10,502 nt of DNA from Clostridium sp. SCN 57-10 (GCA_001725215.1 MEFT01000030.1:1-10502), one strand, 5' to 3'. Positions 1-7,445 are shown, numbered from the stretch's first letter. Notes: generated from the letters alone by a model not told the origin. A program made the numbers and translations.

Positions 1-665
1 TCGGAATGATCCGCAAGGTGTATTCCCAGCTTGTCACGCATGTGCCCGCGTCCGTTTCGCCGATGGCGGCCTGCGGCCGTTCCATCAAAAAAATCTATCC
101 CGACGCGGTGACCGTTTTCATCGGCCCCTGCATGGCAAAAAAAGCGGAGGCGCGCGAGGCGGACATCAAGGACTCGACGGATTTTGTTCTCACGTTCCAG
201 GAAGTGCAGGATATTTTCGACTTTGCTCAGATTAATCCCGCTGATATGGAGGAGGACGAGCGCGACCATTCCTCCCGCGCGGGGCGCATTTATGCCGGCG
301 TCGGCGGTGTCAGCGAAGCGGTGCGCATGACGGTCGAGCGCATCAACCCGCATCGTGATGTTACCATCAGAACCCGCTATGCCGACGGCGTGCCCGCGTG
401 CAAGCAAATGCTGAACGACATTCTGGAAGGCAACGGAAACGCCAACTTCTTCGAGGGCATGGGCTGCGTAGGCGGCTGTGTGGGAGGCCCGAAAGCCCTT
501 ATCCCGCGTGAGCAGGGCCTTGAAAGCGTTGTGCGCTATGGAAACGAAGCGACGTATCAGACGCCGATCGACAACCCCTATGTGCTCAAGCTGCTGCACC
601 AGCTCGGACTGGAGACCATCGAAGGTCTATTGAAAGACAGCGATATTTTTGTGAGAAAGCTGTAA
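1..665 (+). CDS. [FeFe]-hydrogenase catalytic (H-cluster) domain, 5'-truncated by window edge
   Basis: C-terminal part of an iron-only hydrogenase large subunit, which interconverts protons and H2 at the H-cluster with electrons from ferredoxin-type carriers. The frame is already open at base 3, so the ATG at base 6 is an internal methionine and the true start lies upstream. Counting from that Met, GPCMAKKAEA (40-49) is the L2 motif with cluster-ligand C42 and K45, and E150-x-M-x-C154-x-x-G-C158 is the L3 motif supplying the last two cluster cysteines. FVLT (60-63) and the GVGGVSEA segment (98-105) also match conserved parts of the fold. L1 and any N-terminal ferredoxin domain are outside the window. 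L3 reads CVGGCVGGP rather than the common CPGGCxxGGG, suggesting a non-group-A enzyme; the subgroup is a guess. The next gene is separated by a terminator, so any partners lie upstream. Confidence 0.93.
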   Translation, partial: GMIRKVYSQLVTHVPASVSPMAACGRSIKKIYPDAVTVFIGPCMAKKAEAREADIKDSTDFVLTFQEVQDIFDFAQINPADMEEDERDHSSRAGRIYAGVGGVSEAVRMTVERINPHRDVTIRTRYADGVPACKQMLNDILEGNGNANFFEGMGCVGGCVGGPKALIPREQGLESVVRYGNEATYQTPIDNPYVLKLLHQLGLETIEGLLKDSDIFVRKL

Positions 666-679
666 CCCATAAACACAAG

Positions 680-720
680 CTAAGGCCCCGCGGCATACCC
701 GCGGGGCCTTAGTTGCTTTG
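680..720 (+). terminator. Intrinsic terminator after the hydrogenase gene
   Basis: A perfect 14-bp inverted repeat (680-693 with 699-712, loop CATAC) starts 15 bases after the hydrogenase stop codon. It is followed by TTGCTTTG, a mediocre U-tract, but the very GC-rich stem and the position make it a convincing terminator. Confidence 0.85.
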
Positions 721-741
721 CACCGTATATTTTTTAGTTTT

Positions 742-780
742 CCGGGAAAGAAACCCGGCATATATTTCTTTTTTTATTTT
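742..780 (+). terminator. Possible second, weak terminator hairpin
   Basis: CCGGG (742-746) pairs with CCCGG (754-758) around a 7-base loop. A T-rich stretch follows but begins several bases after the stem. It could back up the first terminator or be incidental AT-rich spacer. The rest of the 666-871 gap holds only the first terminator and the promoter of the next gene. Confidence 0.3.
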
Positions 781-811
781 CCCGTCTTGACTAACGGTTT
801 TGTCACTTAAC

Positions 812-840
812 TTGAAGAAACGGCGCCGGCATGGTATGCT
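812..840 (+). promoter_or_regulatory. Sigma-A-like promoter with extended -10, for the SanA-like/M15 operon
   Basis: TTGAAG (812-817), a 17-base spacer, then TATGCT (835-840) preceded by TGG, an extended -10 element. Transcription would start near 847, about 25 bases upstream of the ATG at 872. The element lies inside the longer reading frame that begins at 800, which argues for the start at 872. Confidence 0.7.
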
Positions 841-871
841 GAAAGAAACCGTATGGCGAAAGGAGCCGTTT

Positions 872-1546
872 ATGAGCCGTTATCGAAAGCCCCTCTGTAT
901 CACTCTTGCCGCACTGCTCGCGCTTGGCGCCGGTGCTGCCGGCGGCGTGCTTGCCATCAACGCACATGTGCGCGCGCAGGCAGCGCCTTACTTTGTTGCA
1001 GCGGAAACGGCACCCGTCTGTGACGCCATCTTGGTCCTCGGCTCCATGGTGTACCGAGGCGGCACACCCTCCCCCATTCTGACCGACCGTCTGGAGCACG
1101 GCCTTGCGCTCTACCGCGCAGGTAAGGCGCCAAAGCTTCTCGTCAGCGGCGACCACGGCACAGCCGAATATGACGAGGCCAACGCCATGCGCGACTGGCT
1201 GGTTGCGCGCGGCGTTCCGCCGGAAGACGTCTTTATGGATCACGCGGGCTTTAACACCTATGATTCGATGTACCGCGCGCGCGACGTGTTTGCCGTGAAG
1301 ACAATGCTCGTCGTCACGCAGGAGTTTCACATGAGCCGCTCCCTCTACATTGCGCGGGCGCTCGGCCTTGAGGCCTACGGCGTGGCCGCGCCCGATCTTG
1401 CGCTTTACAACATGCGCTATAACAACCTGCGTGAGGCGCTTGCGCGCGTCAAATCCTTTCTCGAAACCGACGTGCTGCACCGCAAGCCGAAATATCTGGG
1501 CGACGTGATTCCCATCAGCGGCGACGGACGCGCAACGGAGGGATAA
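872..1546 (+). CDS. SanA/YdcF-like (DUF218) membrane-anchored envelope protein
   Basis: A 224-residue member of the ElyC/SanA/YdcF (DUF218) family, whose E. coli members affect envelope integrity and vancomycin exclusion; the biochemical activity is not firmly established. Residues about 7-30 form one hydrophobic segment, so the domain probably sits outside the membrane. The domain follows the family pattern: AILVLGS strand, S-P-I-L-T-DRL, LYRAGKAPKLLVSGD, a Y-D-E-A-N-A-M segment, GVPPEDV, then a D-x-x-G-x-x-TYDS-like stretch (DHAGFNTYDS) and VVTQEFHMSRS. The start at 872 is chosen because AGGAG (861-865) lies 6 bases upstream and the likely promoter overlaps any longer version. The stop is 3 bases before the next gene, whose Shine-Dalgarno lies within this gene's last codons, so the two are coupled. 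A cell-wall role is inferred from family and neighbours. Confidence 0.9.
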   Translation: MSRYRKPLCITLAALLALGAGAAGGVLAINAHVRAQAAPYFVAAETAPVCDAILVLGSMVYRGGTPSPILTDRLEHGLALYRAGKAPKLLVSGDHGTAEYDEANAMRDWLVARGVPPEDVFMDHAGFNTYDSMYRARDVFAVKTMLVVTQEFHMSRSLYIARALGLEAYGVAAPDLALYNMRYNNLREALARVKSFLETDVLHRKPKYLGDVIPISGDGRATEG

Positions 1547-1549
1547 CAG

Positions 1550-2266
1550 ATGAAAAAGCTTTGGGGCTTCCTGTCGCTCGTACTGCTCGCCGTGCTTATG
1601 CTTACAGTTCTTCCTTCCCTTCTCCACGGTGCGCCGCAGCCCGGTGGAACAGGAGCGGAGACGACAACGACGCCCCCCGCGAATGACGACGCGGCGTTCT
1701 ACCATGTGCCGATCGAAGAGGGAGACGCCGTTTACTTGCGTATCCACGCTTCTTCTCTGCCCGAAGACGCGTCTATATCCCTGTCCGATCTGCGCTATGT
1801 GCATGTGCTCCACGTCGATGCGGAAGGAAAGACGCACGAAGGCGAGCTGATTGTCAACCTTGCCATTGCCGACGATATCGTCGAAATCTTCCGCGAGCTT
1901 TACAAGCAAGCATATCCGATTGAAAAAATGCGCCTTGTTGACGATTACGACGCGGACGACGAACGCTCGATGAGCGACAACAACACCTCCGCGTTCAACT
2001 ATCGACTGATCAGCGGCACAAACCGCCTTTCACGCCACGCGCAGGGCCTTGCGGTCGACGTCAACCCGCTTTATAACCCCTATGTCAAAAATGACACGGT
2101 GCTGCCTGCCGACGCAGCGGTCTACGCCGACCGCACGCAGGACTTTTCTTACAAGATCATCGAGGGTGATCTGTGCTGGACGCTATTTACAGAGCACGGC
2201 TTCACCTGGGGCGGCAGCTGGAACACGCTGAAAGACTATCAGCACTTTGAGTACGAAGCGCCGTAA
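1550..2266 (+). CDS. Membrane-anchored M15-family D,D-carboxypeptidase / peptidoglycan peptidase
   Basis: A 238-residue zinc peptidase of family M15 (VanY/endolysin-like, closest in motif to the M15C group), expected to cut D-Ala-D-Ala or cross-peptide bonds in peptidoglycan outside the cell. Residues 5-27 are an uncleaved or cleavable signal/anchor segment, followed by a Gly/Thr/Pro-rich linker (about 30-45). The catalytic region is complete: SRHAQGLAVD gives zinc ligands H163 and D170, and DYQHFEY gives D229 as the likely general acid/base and H232 as third ligand, with the typical GGSW segment just before. GGAGGG (1537-1542) lies 7 bases before the ATG, overlapping the end of the upstream gene, so translation is probably coupled. 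There is no terminator before the next promoter, so some read-through into the glycosyltransferase gene is likely. Confidence 0.92.
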   Translation: MKKLWGFLSLVLLAVLMLTVLPSLLHGAPQPGGTGAETTTTPPANDDAAFYHVPIEEGDAVYLRIHASSLPEDASISLSDLRYVHVLHVDAEGKTHEGELIVNLAIADDIVEIFRELYKQAYPIEKMRLVDDYDADDERSMSDNNTSAFNYRLISGTNRLSRHAQGLAVDVNPLYNPYVKNDTVLPADAAVYADRTQDFSYKIIEGDLCWTLFTEHGFTWGGSWNTLKDYQHFEYEAP

Positions 2267-2274
2267 TACGCGCG

Positions 2275-2303
2275 TTGACCGCATCCCCATTTTCGGCTAT
2301 AAT
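2275..2303 (+). promoter_or_regulatory. Near-consensus sigma-A promoter of the GT4-CsaB gene
   Basis: TTGACC (2275-2280), a 17-base spacer and a perfect TATAAT (2298-2303). The predicted start near 2310 leaves a leader of about 37 bases. TGAGG (2334-2338) sits 8 bases before the ATG at 2347. The -35 lies only 9 bases after the stop of the upstream peptidase gene. Confidence 0.85.
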
Positions 2304-2346
2304 AGAGAGATATGGAAAAAAGAACCCGCGAAATGAGGTAAGGATC

Positions 2347-4578
2347 ATGAAAATCATGCATGTGGCGGGCGGCGGTGACCGCGGCGGCGCCAAAACGCAT
2401 ATCATCGCGCTTTGCTCACGGCTCATGCGCTCGTGCACACTACAGCTCGTCAGCCTGCGCGGCGGCGAGTTTGCAGACGAAGCCAAAGCCGCGGGAATCG
2501 ACACCAAAGTTGTTTTTTCCCGTAATATTTTCCGCGATTACATGCGCCTTGTGCGGCATGCGAAGGAATATAAACCGGACATCGTTCATTGCCATGGTGC
2601 GAAGGCCAATCTGGCCGGCGTGTTGCTCAAGCTTTTCTGCAAATGCACGATTGTCACCACGGTGCACAGCGATTACCGACTTGACTATATGCACAGCGCC
2701 CTCAAGCGCAACACAATCGGGCGGCTCAACGCTGCCGCGCTGCGCAGGTTTGATTATCACATCACGGTGTCGGACACGTTCCGCGATATGCTCATCGAAC
2801 GCGGTTTTTCGCCCCTCAAGGCGTTTCCAATTTATAACGGCCTTGATTTTTCGGTGCACACCCCTCCCTTTGACCGCGGGCAATACCTGCGTGCCGCCGG
2901 GCTTGATTACGAGGAGGGCGACGTGGTACTCGGCATTCCCGCACGTCTCAACCCCGTAAAGGATTTGCCGACGCTGCTGCGCGCCTTTGCGCTCGCGCGC
3001 GCGAAAAACCCCCGCCTTAAACTGATTATTGGCGGCGACGGCGAGGAACGAAGTAACCTTGAAACGCTGGCAAAAGAACTGGGGCTTGGCAAAAGCGTAT
3101 CCTTTTTCGGCTGGGTGAGCGATGTGCCGCGCTTTTTTGCCGCGTGCGATATTGACGTTCTCTGCTCGATTTCGGAATCATTTCCGTATTCTGTGCTCGA
3201 GGGAATTCGCGAGCATTGCGCCGTCATCACCTCCGACGTGGGCGGCATGCGCAAGCTCATCGAGCATGGCGTAAGCGGCTATATTTTTCGCCCGCGCGAC
3301 GTGGACACCTTTGCGAGCTATATTCTTGATCTTTCGATGGATCACGACAAGCGCCGCGCGTTTGCCGACCGCCTGTATGAAAGTGCGTCAAAAGCGTATT
3401 CTCTTGAAAGCATGGCGGACCGCCAGATCGAGATCTATGAGCGTGTGCTTGTCCTTGTCGAGCGCGGCAAAACAATGCGCCGTGACGGTGTTTTGATCTG
3501 CGGTGCGTACGGGCGCGGCAATTCGGGCGACGAAGCGATTTTAAAGGCCATTTTGAACACGATGCATTCGGTTGACCCGCTTATGCCGCTCACCGTCATG
3601 ACGCGCAAGCCGCACGAGACGGCGCTTCTGCACGTTACGCCCGCCATTTACACCTTCAGTATTTTTAAAGTGCTGCGCGCCATGCGTCACTCGCGGCTCT
3701 TTATCAACGGCGGCGGCAGCCTCATACAGGACATCACATCGAGCCGCTCACTCTATTTTTATTTGTTCACCATTTGGGCTGCCAAGCGCTGCGGCTGCAA
3801 GGTGTTGATGTATGGCTGCGGCATCGGGCGCGTAAACAAGGGCTTTAACCGCCGCCTTGCGTCCTCTGTGCTGTCACACAATGCCGATATCATCACGTTG
3901 CGCGACGCCGTGTCGCGCGACGAACTGGCCGACATGGGCGTGACCGGACCCGACGTACGCCTTTCCGCAGACCCTGCGATGAGCCTCATCCCTGCCGACG
4001 CGGCGCGTGCCGACGCGTATCTGTCCGAGTGCGGCATTACGCCGGAGGGTAACTATCTCTGCTTCTCGCTTCGCTCGTGGCATGATTTCTCCGACTATGC
4101 GATCTATGCCCGAGCCGCGGAGTACGCCTATGAAACCTACGGGCTTTCGGCCGTTTTTCTTCCCATCGAGCTGCCGCGCGACTTGCAGCCCTCCCGTCAG
4201 ACGGCCGAAGCGATGCGCACGCCCTATTTCCTTGTCGAAACTCCGCGCGATGTGGAACTGACCATCGCGCTGCTGCGCCGCATGCGGCTCGTGTGCGCCA
4301 TGCGCCTGCACGCGCTCGTCTTTTCGGCGGCGGCCGGCGTGCCGTTTATCGCAACGTCCTATGACATTAAGGTGAACGGCTTTGCAGATTATGTCGGTTC
4401 CGATTCGTGCAAGAACCTGAACGAGTTGACCGCCGAATGGTTGTGCGGCGAAATCGACCGTGCAATGGCAGGACGGATTCCGCAGGCAAGCCGCGAAGCG
4501 CTATGCGCGCTCGAGCTTGAAAACGTACGCGCTGCGCGCGAGCTTCTCGATGCGTTTACCACATCTCCCAACAAATAA
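2347..4578 (+). CDS. csaB: GT4 glycosyltransferase - CsaB-type polysaccharide pyruvyl transferase fusion
   Basis: A 743-residue two-domain cytoplasmic enzyme. Residues 1-375 are a GT-B fold family 4 glycosyltransferase: the Gly-rich GGGDRGGAKTH loop at the N-terminus, IPARLNPVKD (197-206) and the E-x7-E donor-site motif (E277/E285). Residues 377-743 are a CsaB-type pyruvyl transferase: GRGNSGDEAIL (389-399), NGGGSLIQD (454-462), CFSLRSW (572-578) and RLHALVFSA (653-661). CsaB transfers pyruvate from phosphoenolpyruvate onto secondary cell-wall polysaccharide, creating the ketal ligand for SLH-domain surface proteins. The glycosyltransferase half may build the same polymer; its substrate is unknown. 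The longer frame from 2275 is rejected because the promoter lies in it. The internal ATG at 3475 has no good ribosome site, so one polypeptide is expected. The symbol applies to the C-terminal half only. Confidence 0.92.
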   Translation: MKIMHVAGGGDRGGAKTHIIALCSRLMRSCTLQLVSLRGGEFADEAKAAGIDTKVVFSRNIFRDYMRLVRHAKEYKPDIVHCHGAKANLAGVLLKLFCKCTIVTTVHSDYRLDYMHSALKRNTIGRLNAAALRRFDYHITVSDTFRDMLIERGFSPLKAFPIYNGLDFSVHTPPFDRGQYLRAAGLDYEEGDVVLGIPARLNPVKDLPTLLRAFALARAKNPRLKLIIGGDGEERSNLETLAKELGLGKSVSFFGWVSDVPRFFAACDIDVLCSISESFPYSVLEGIREHCAVITSDVGGMRKLIEHGVSGYIFRPRDVDTFASYILDLSMDHDKRRAFADRLYESASKAYSLESMADRQIEIYERVLVLVERGKTMRRDGVLICGAYGRGNSGDEAILKAILNTMHSVDPLMPLTVMTRKPHETALLHVTPAIYTFSIFKVLRAMRHSRLFINGGGSLIQDITSSRSLYFYLFTIWAAKRCGCKVLMYGCGIGRVNKGFNRRLASSVLSHNADIITLRDAVSRDELADMGVTGPDVRLSADPAMSLIPADAARADAYLSECGITPEGNYLCFSLRSWHDFSDYAIYARAAEYAYETYGLSAVFLPIELPRDLQPSRQTAEAMRTPYFLVETPRDVELTIALLRRMRLVCAMRLHALVFSAAAGVPFIATSYDIKVNGFADYVGSDSCKNLNELTAEWLCGEIDRAMAGRIPQASREALCALELENVRAARELLDAFTTSPNK

Positions 4579-4586
4579 GCAGACGC

Positions 4587-4618
4587 AAAAATCCGCCGGC
4601 ATAGCCGGCGGATTTTTT
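4587..4618. terminator. Bidirectional intrinsic terminator between convergent genes
   Basis: A 14-bp stem (4587-4600 with 4604-4617) with loop ATA has an A-run on its left and a T-run on its right, so it can terminate transcription from both strands. It lies 8 bases after the CsaB stop and just after the end of the convergent MFS gene. Confidence 0.92.
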
Positions 4619-4629
4619 ATATTGATTAG

Positions 4630-5925
4630 CTACGCTGCGGCTTCGCCCGTGATTCCCGCATCGCGTGGCTCATATGCGTTGTCGAGCGCACGCGCACGCG
4701 CCGCGGCTGCTGCGGTAATTAGCATGCCCACGCCGCTTGCAGCGAACAAATAAGCGGGGCGTATGTGATCGGCCAGCGTGCCGAACATCAGAACACCGAC
4801 TGGCATAACCAGCATGGCCACCATGGAAAACAGCCCCGATACACGTCCTAGAAGTTCACCTGGCACAACAGACTGGAAAAAGACCGACGCCGTAATATTG
4901 ATCATGGCGCAGAGCAGCCCTATGCTCAGCGTAACCACACAGTAAAACGCACTGACAAGTAGTTCGCCGCGCATACTCAGAGCAAGCGGAAGTGCCATCA
5001 GCATACAGGTAACGGCAAACCCCAGCACAACGCGGGCAACCAGCGTGCGCGTAAGGCGCAGGTTGCGCTTGGATAAAAACAGCGCGCCGAGCAGCGTTCC
5101 AACCGGAATGGCGCCCATAACGACTCCGTAGCTCGCTTCCGAAAGCCCCAGCGTATGGAGCATCGCGTACGGAAAGAGCACATTAAAACCGCTGAACAGA
5201 AAGTTGATGATCAGTGCGAAGGCCGCCGTAGCCACCAAATAGGCTTTTGAACAGAGAAAGCGAGCCCCGTCCGCCATCGATGCAAGCATCGATTCACGTG
5301 GCTTTTCCGCTTGTTCCTCTTGCACGACAGGACGGAACCGATAGTCGATGAACAGTTCGGAAATGCCGGACAGCAAGAATGAAACACCCGCGAGGAGCAC
5401 AAAGATTCGCATGTCGATCGTCGCGTAGACCGCTCCGCCGATGATGGGCGCCGCTATTTGGATTACGCTTTCAACCGCACTTTTCATAGACACCAGCTTA
5501 GGAGCCGTCGGCTCCTCCACAAGTCGCGGTATCGCGGATGTAAAGGTAATGGCGACAAACGGATCAAGCACTGCAAGCAAAAAAGTGGCAAGATAAGCCG
5601 CGCCGACCGAAATGGGCGAGTTCAGCGCATAGACGAATACGCCGAACATCACGAGCGCATTTAGAAAATCCGCGCCAACAATGAGCAGTTTTTTTGAGAT
5701 GCGGTCGGCCAGCGCGCCTACGACGGGTGAAAGCAGCGCGGTTGGCAGCAGTGATATGCATACGGTCATGGCAAAGCTTTGCGCCGATCCGGTTTGCTTA
5801 AGGATGTATAGGCCTATGGCAAATGAAAAAAGATAGTGTGCCAGCCGCGAAACGCCAACACCCCATAGCACGAGCAAATAGTTTTTCCGCTCTCGCACCG
5901 TACGCGCGTCCGAATGTTCTTTCAT
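4630..5925 (-). CDS. MFS transporter, probable drug/metabolite exporter
   Basis: A 431-residue major facilitator superfamily protein with about 12 hydrophobic segments and a cytoplasmic loop near the middle (about residues 195-215, rich in E/K/Q). The motif-A loop between helices 2 and 3 reads GALADRISKKLL (70-81), the proton-driven antiporter signature. The overall pattern resembles the DHA3/MefA-like efflux group; the substrate cannot be told. GAGG (5935-5932) lies 6 bases before the ATG. It is the last gene of the padR operon, 77 bases after the DUF4097 gene with no promoter visible between them. Its position suggests that PadR, if ligand-responsive, controls export of the inducing compound; this is inference from the family habit of PadR regulators. 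Confidence 0.9.
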   Translation of the reverse strand: MKEHSDARTVRERKNYLLVLWGVGVSRLAHYLFSFAIGLYILKQTGSAQSFAMTVCISLLPTALLSPVVGALADRISKKLLIVGADFLNALVMFGVFVYALNSPISVGAAYLATFLLAVLDPFVAITFTSAIPRLVEEPTAPKLVSMKSAVESVIQIAAPIIGGAVYATIDMRIFVLLAGVSFLLSGISELFIDYRFRPVVQEEQAEKPRESMLASMADGARFLCSKAYLVATAAFALIINFLFSGFNVLFPYAMLHTLGLSEASYGVVMGAIPVGTLLGALFLSKRNLRLTRTLVARVVLGFAVTCMLMALPLALSMRGELLVSAFYCVVTLSIGLLCAMINITASVFFQSVVPGELLGRVSGLFSMVAMLVMPVGVLMFGTLADHIRPAYLFAASGVGMLITAAAAARARALDNAYEPRDAGITGEAAA

Positions 5926-5944
5926 AGTTCACCTCAAAATTTTG

Positions 5945-5976
5945 CCGGGCGGGGAAACATATGCCTCCCCGCCCGG
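5945..5976 (-). other. Intercistronic hairpin between the DUF4097 and MFS genes
   Basis: A perfect 11-bp inverted repeat (5945-5955 with 5966-5976, 10-base loop) lies 26 bases downstream of the DUF4097 stop and 19 bases upstream of the MFS start. On the minus-strand transcript it is followed by CAAAATTTTG, not a proper U-run. It may be a weak terminator or attenuator lowering exporter expression, or an mRNA processing/stability element. Confidence 0.65.
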
Positions 5977-6002
5977 TTATGAAAAGGGGGCGCTTGCGTA
6001 TA

Positions 6003-7301
6003 TCAGCGCTTGCGGCGCAGGCGAATGTCTCCGCTGATGGTTTTGAGTGAATAGTCGGCGCGCGACCCGTCACGATAGGCGGTGCGGCCAGCTTTGCCCG
6101 AGGGTGACGGCTCAAGCGGGAAATCGGATGCAATATCGCCGGAAACGCGGCTGTACTCAAGTGCAAAGCCTTCATTTTCAGGCACCACGAGTGTAATATC
6201 ACCCGACACGGTCTGACCGATTACCCTTTCAGGCGGAACGGTAAGCTGTCCGCGTATGTCACCCGATACGGAATGTGCATCGATTGCCGCAAATACGCCT
6301 CTCAGAGACATCTCACCCGAGATACTTTCAGCGCTCAGCTCACGCACGGTCATATCCTGCAGCGTCAGATCGCCCGACACACTGTTTGCCTGCACATTGG
6401 CTGCAGCGCCGCCCAGGTGAAGGTCGCCGCTCGCCGTTTCCAGCACCAGCTGCTCGCAGCAGATCGCCTCAGCCCGCACATCTCCGCTCGCCGTTTTGAA
6501 GGAGGCGATGCGCGCGCGCAGCTCCTGCTCCACACTGATTTCGCCGCTCGTGGTGACGACGCGTACCTCGTTCCATGTGCGCTGCGGCAGAAGAACCTCA
6601 ACATCCGAGCTGTAAACGCCGAAGCCCCAGCGGAAGGTTCCGACGACGCTTTTGCCCTGTGTGATTTTCAGCGTCTTGCCAAGTGTCTCACATACCAGCC
6701 GCTGATCATCACGCAGATTGCCCGGTGCGCTTTCCGTTACATAAATAAAGTCATCGGGACTGATTCCAAGTGTTAGATCGCCCGCTTTCATTTGAATGAA
6801 AAGCGATTCAATCCCCTCACTTGGCAGACGAAAACGGTTATCATCCTCATCGTCGCACGCTTCGTCCTCGGCGCCGATTTCAACATTCACCGTAAAGGGT
6901 CCCGACTTGGTAAAGCTCACGTCTTTAAGTGAACGTGTTACTTCCTCAAGCCCTTGCCCCAGTGCGCGCATCGAACTTTGAATTACCTGTTCGATCTCGC
7001 TTCCAAGTCCGCGCAGCGTTTCGTCAAGCCCGGAAAAGGGATCTGACTCCCGCGTCTTACGCGCTTCATGCGCATGCTCGAGATCGTATGCGGAACGAAT
7101 GTACGCGATGATCTCACCCGGATCGCCGACGCCGCTTACCGCTTCCTGATACGCCTGCTCAGGCGTTTTTCCCCCGGCGGTCAGCTCGTCATATTTTTCA
7201 CACAGGTTGGATACCATTTCTTCGATGATATCCTGTTTTTCCTTGCAGTCCGGCGCGGACGCCAGCAGCATGGAAACATGCTTACGAAACTTCTCGGTCA
7301 T
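6003..7301 (-). CDS. HAAS (DUF1700-like) domain + DUF4097 beta-repeat protein
   Basis: A 432-residue protein. Residues 1-72 form a helical HAAS/DUF1700-type domain, ending in the typical GKTPEQAYQEAVSGVGDPGE segment. A charged linker follows (about 75-160, with an acidic run at 145-154). Residues about 165-430 are a DUF4097 'putative adhesin' beta-solenoid with nine SG[D/E] turns at 252, 272, 291, 309, 328, 346, 366, 387 and 423, mostly 18-21 residues apart. I see no signal peptide and no membrane helix, so despite the 'adhesin' label it looks cytoplasmic. PadR-DUF1700-DUF4097 gene sets are common in Firmicutes, often with a membrane segment; the molecular function is unknown. The start at 7301 has AGGGGG (7315-7310) upstream at 8 bases, overlapping the stop of the small ORF before it. 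The basic C-terminal tail reads RLRRKR. Confidence 0.9.
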   Translation of the reverse strand: MTEKFRKHVSMLLASAPDCKEKQDIIEEMVSNLCEKYDELTAGGKTPEQAYQEAVSGVGDPGEIIAYIRSAYDLEHAHEARKTRESDPFSGLDETLRGLGSEIEQVIQSSMRALGQGLEEVTRSLKDVSFTKSGPFTVNVEIGAEDEACDDEDDNRFRLPSEGIESLFIQMKAGDLTLGISPDDFIYVTESAPGNLRDDQRLVCETLGKTLKITQGKSVVGTFRWGFGVYSSDVEVLLPQRTWNEVRVVTTSGEISVEQELRARIASFKTASGDVRAEAICCEQLVLETASGDLHLGGAAANVQANSVSGDLTLQDMTVRELSAESISGEMSLRGVFAAIDAHSVSGDIRGQLTVPPERVIGQTVSGDITLVVPENEGFALEYSRVSGDIASDFPLEPSPSGKAGRTAYRDGSRADYSLKTISGDIRLRRKR

Positions 7302-7313
7302 CCTCTTTTCCCC

Positions 7314-7445
7314 CTATCGCAATGTTCTGAGCGAATAGCAGTATGTCAGCTCGATTTCGTTTCTTGTGCGCTGTAACTCTTCTATACGTCTTTCGCGCTG
7401 CTGGTCAGCGCACAGACGCTCTTGCATGGTATGCATTGTCTTCAT
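7314..7445 (-). CDS. Small 43-residue charged protein, coupled to padR
   Basis: An unrecognised 43-residue ORF that fits exactly between padR and the DUF4097 gene. Its ATG overlaps the padR stop as ATGA, with GGAGAGG (7459-7453) 7 bases upstream, and its TAG lies 12 bases before the DUF4097 start. The middle is rich in Arg, Glu and Gln (QQRERRIEELQRTRNEIEL) and should form one amphipathic helix or a short coiled coil; it has two cysteines and no membrane segment. It could be a small partner of PadR or of the HAAS domain, or serve mainly to carry translation across to the next gene. Function unknown; gene status rests on position and ribosome site. Confidence 0.7.
   Translation of the reverse strand: MKTMHTMQERLCADQQRERRIEELQRTRNEIELTYCYSLRTLR

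Noticed and set aside
6..8. ATG at base 6 as the start of the hydrogenase gene
   Set aside because: The frame is open upstream to the window edge, and the essential L1 motif of the family must precede this Met; it is an internal residue.
787..813. TTGACT with TAACTT as a promoter
   Set aside because: The spacer is only 15 bases and the -10 is poor; the element at 812-840 is much better.
800..871. Upstream start for the SanA-like gene
   Set aside because: The extended -10 promoter at 812-840 lies in this stretch, and a good ribosome site serves the ATG at 872.
803..1909. 368-codon antisense open frame
   Set aside because: It lies opposite two clearly recognisable genes, crosses their boundary and resembles no family; long antisense frames are common in GC-rich DNA.
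2275..2346. Upstream start for the GT4-CsaB gene
   Set aside because: It would begin at the -35 box; the predicted transcript starts near 2310.
3475..3477. Separate csaB gene starting at the internal ATG
   Set aside because: There is no stop codon between the domains and no good ribosome site; one fused protein is the simpler reading.
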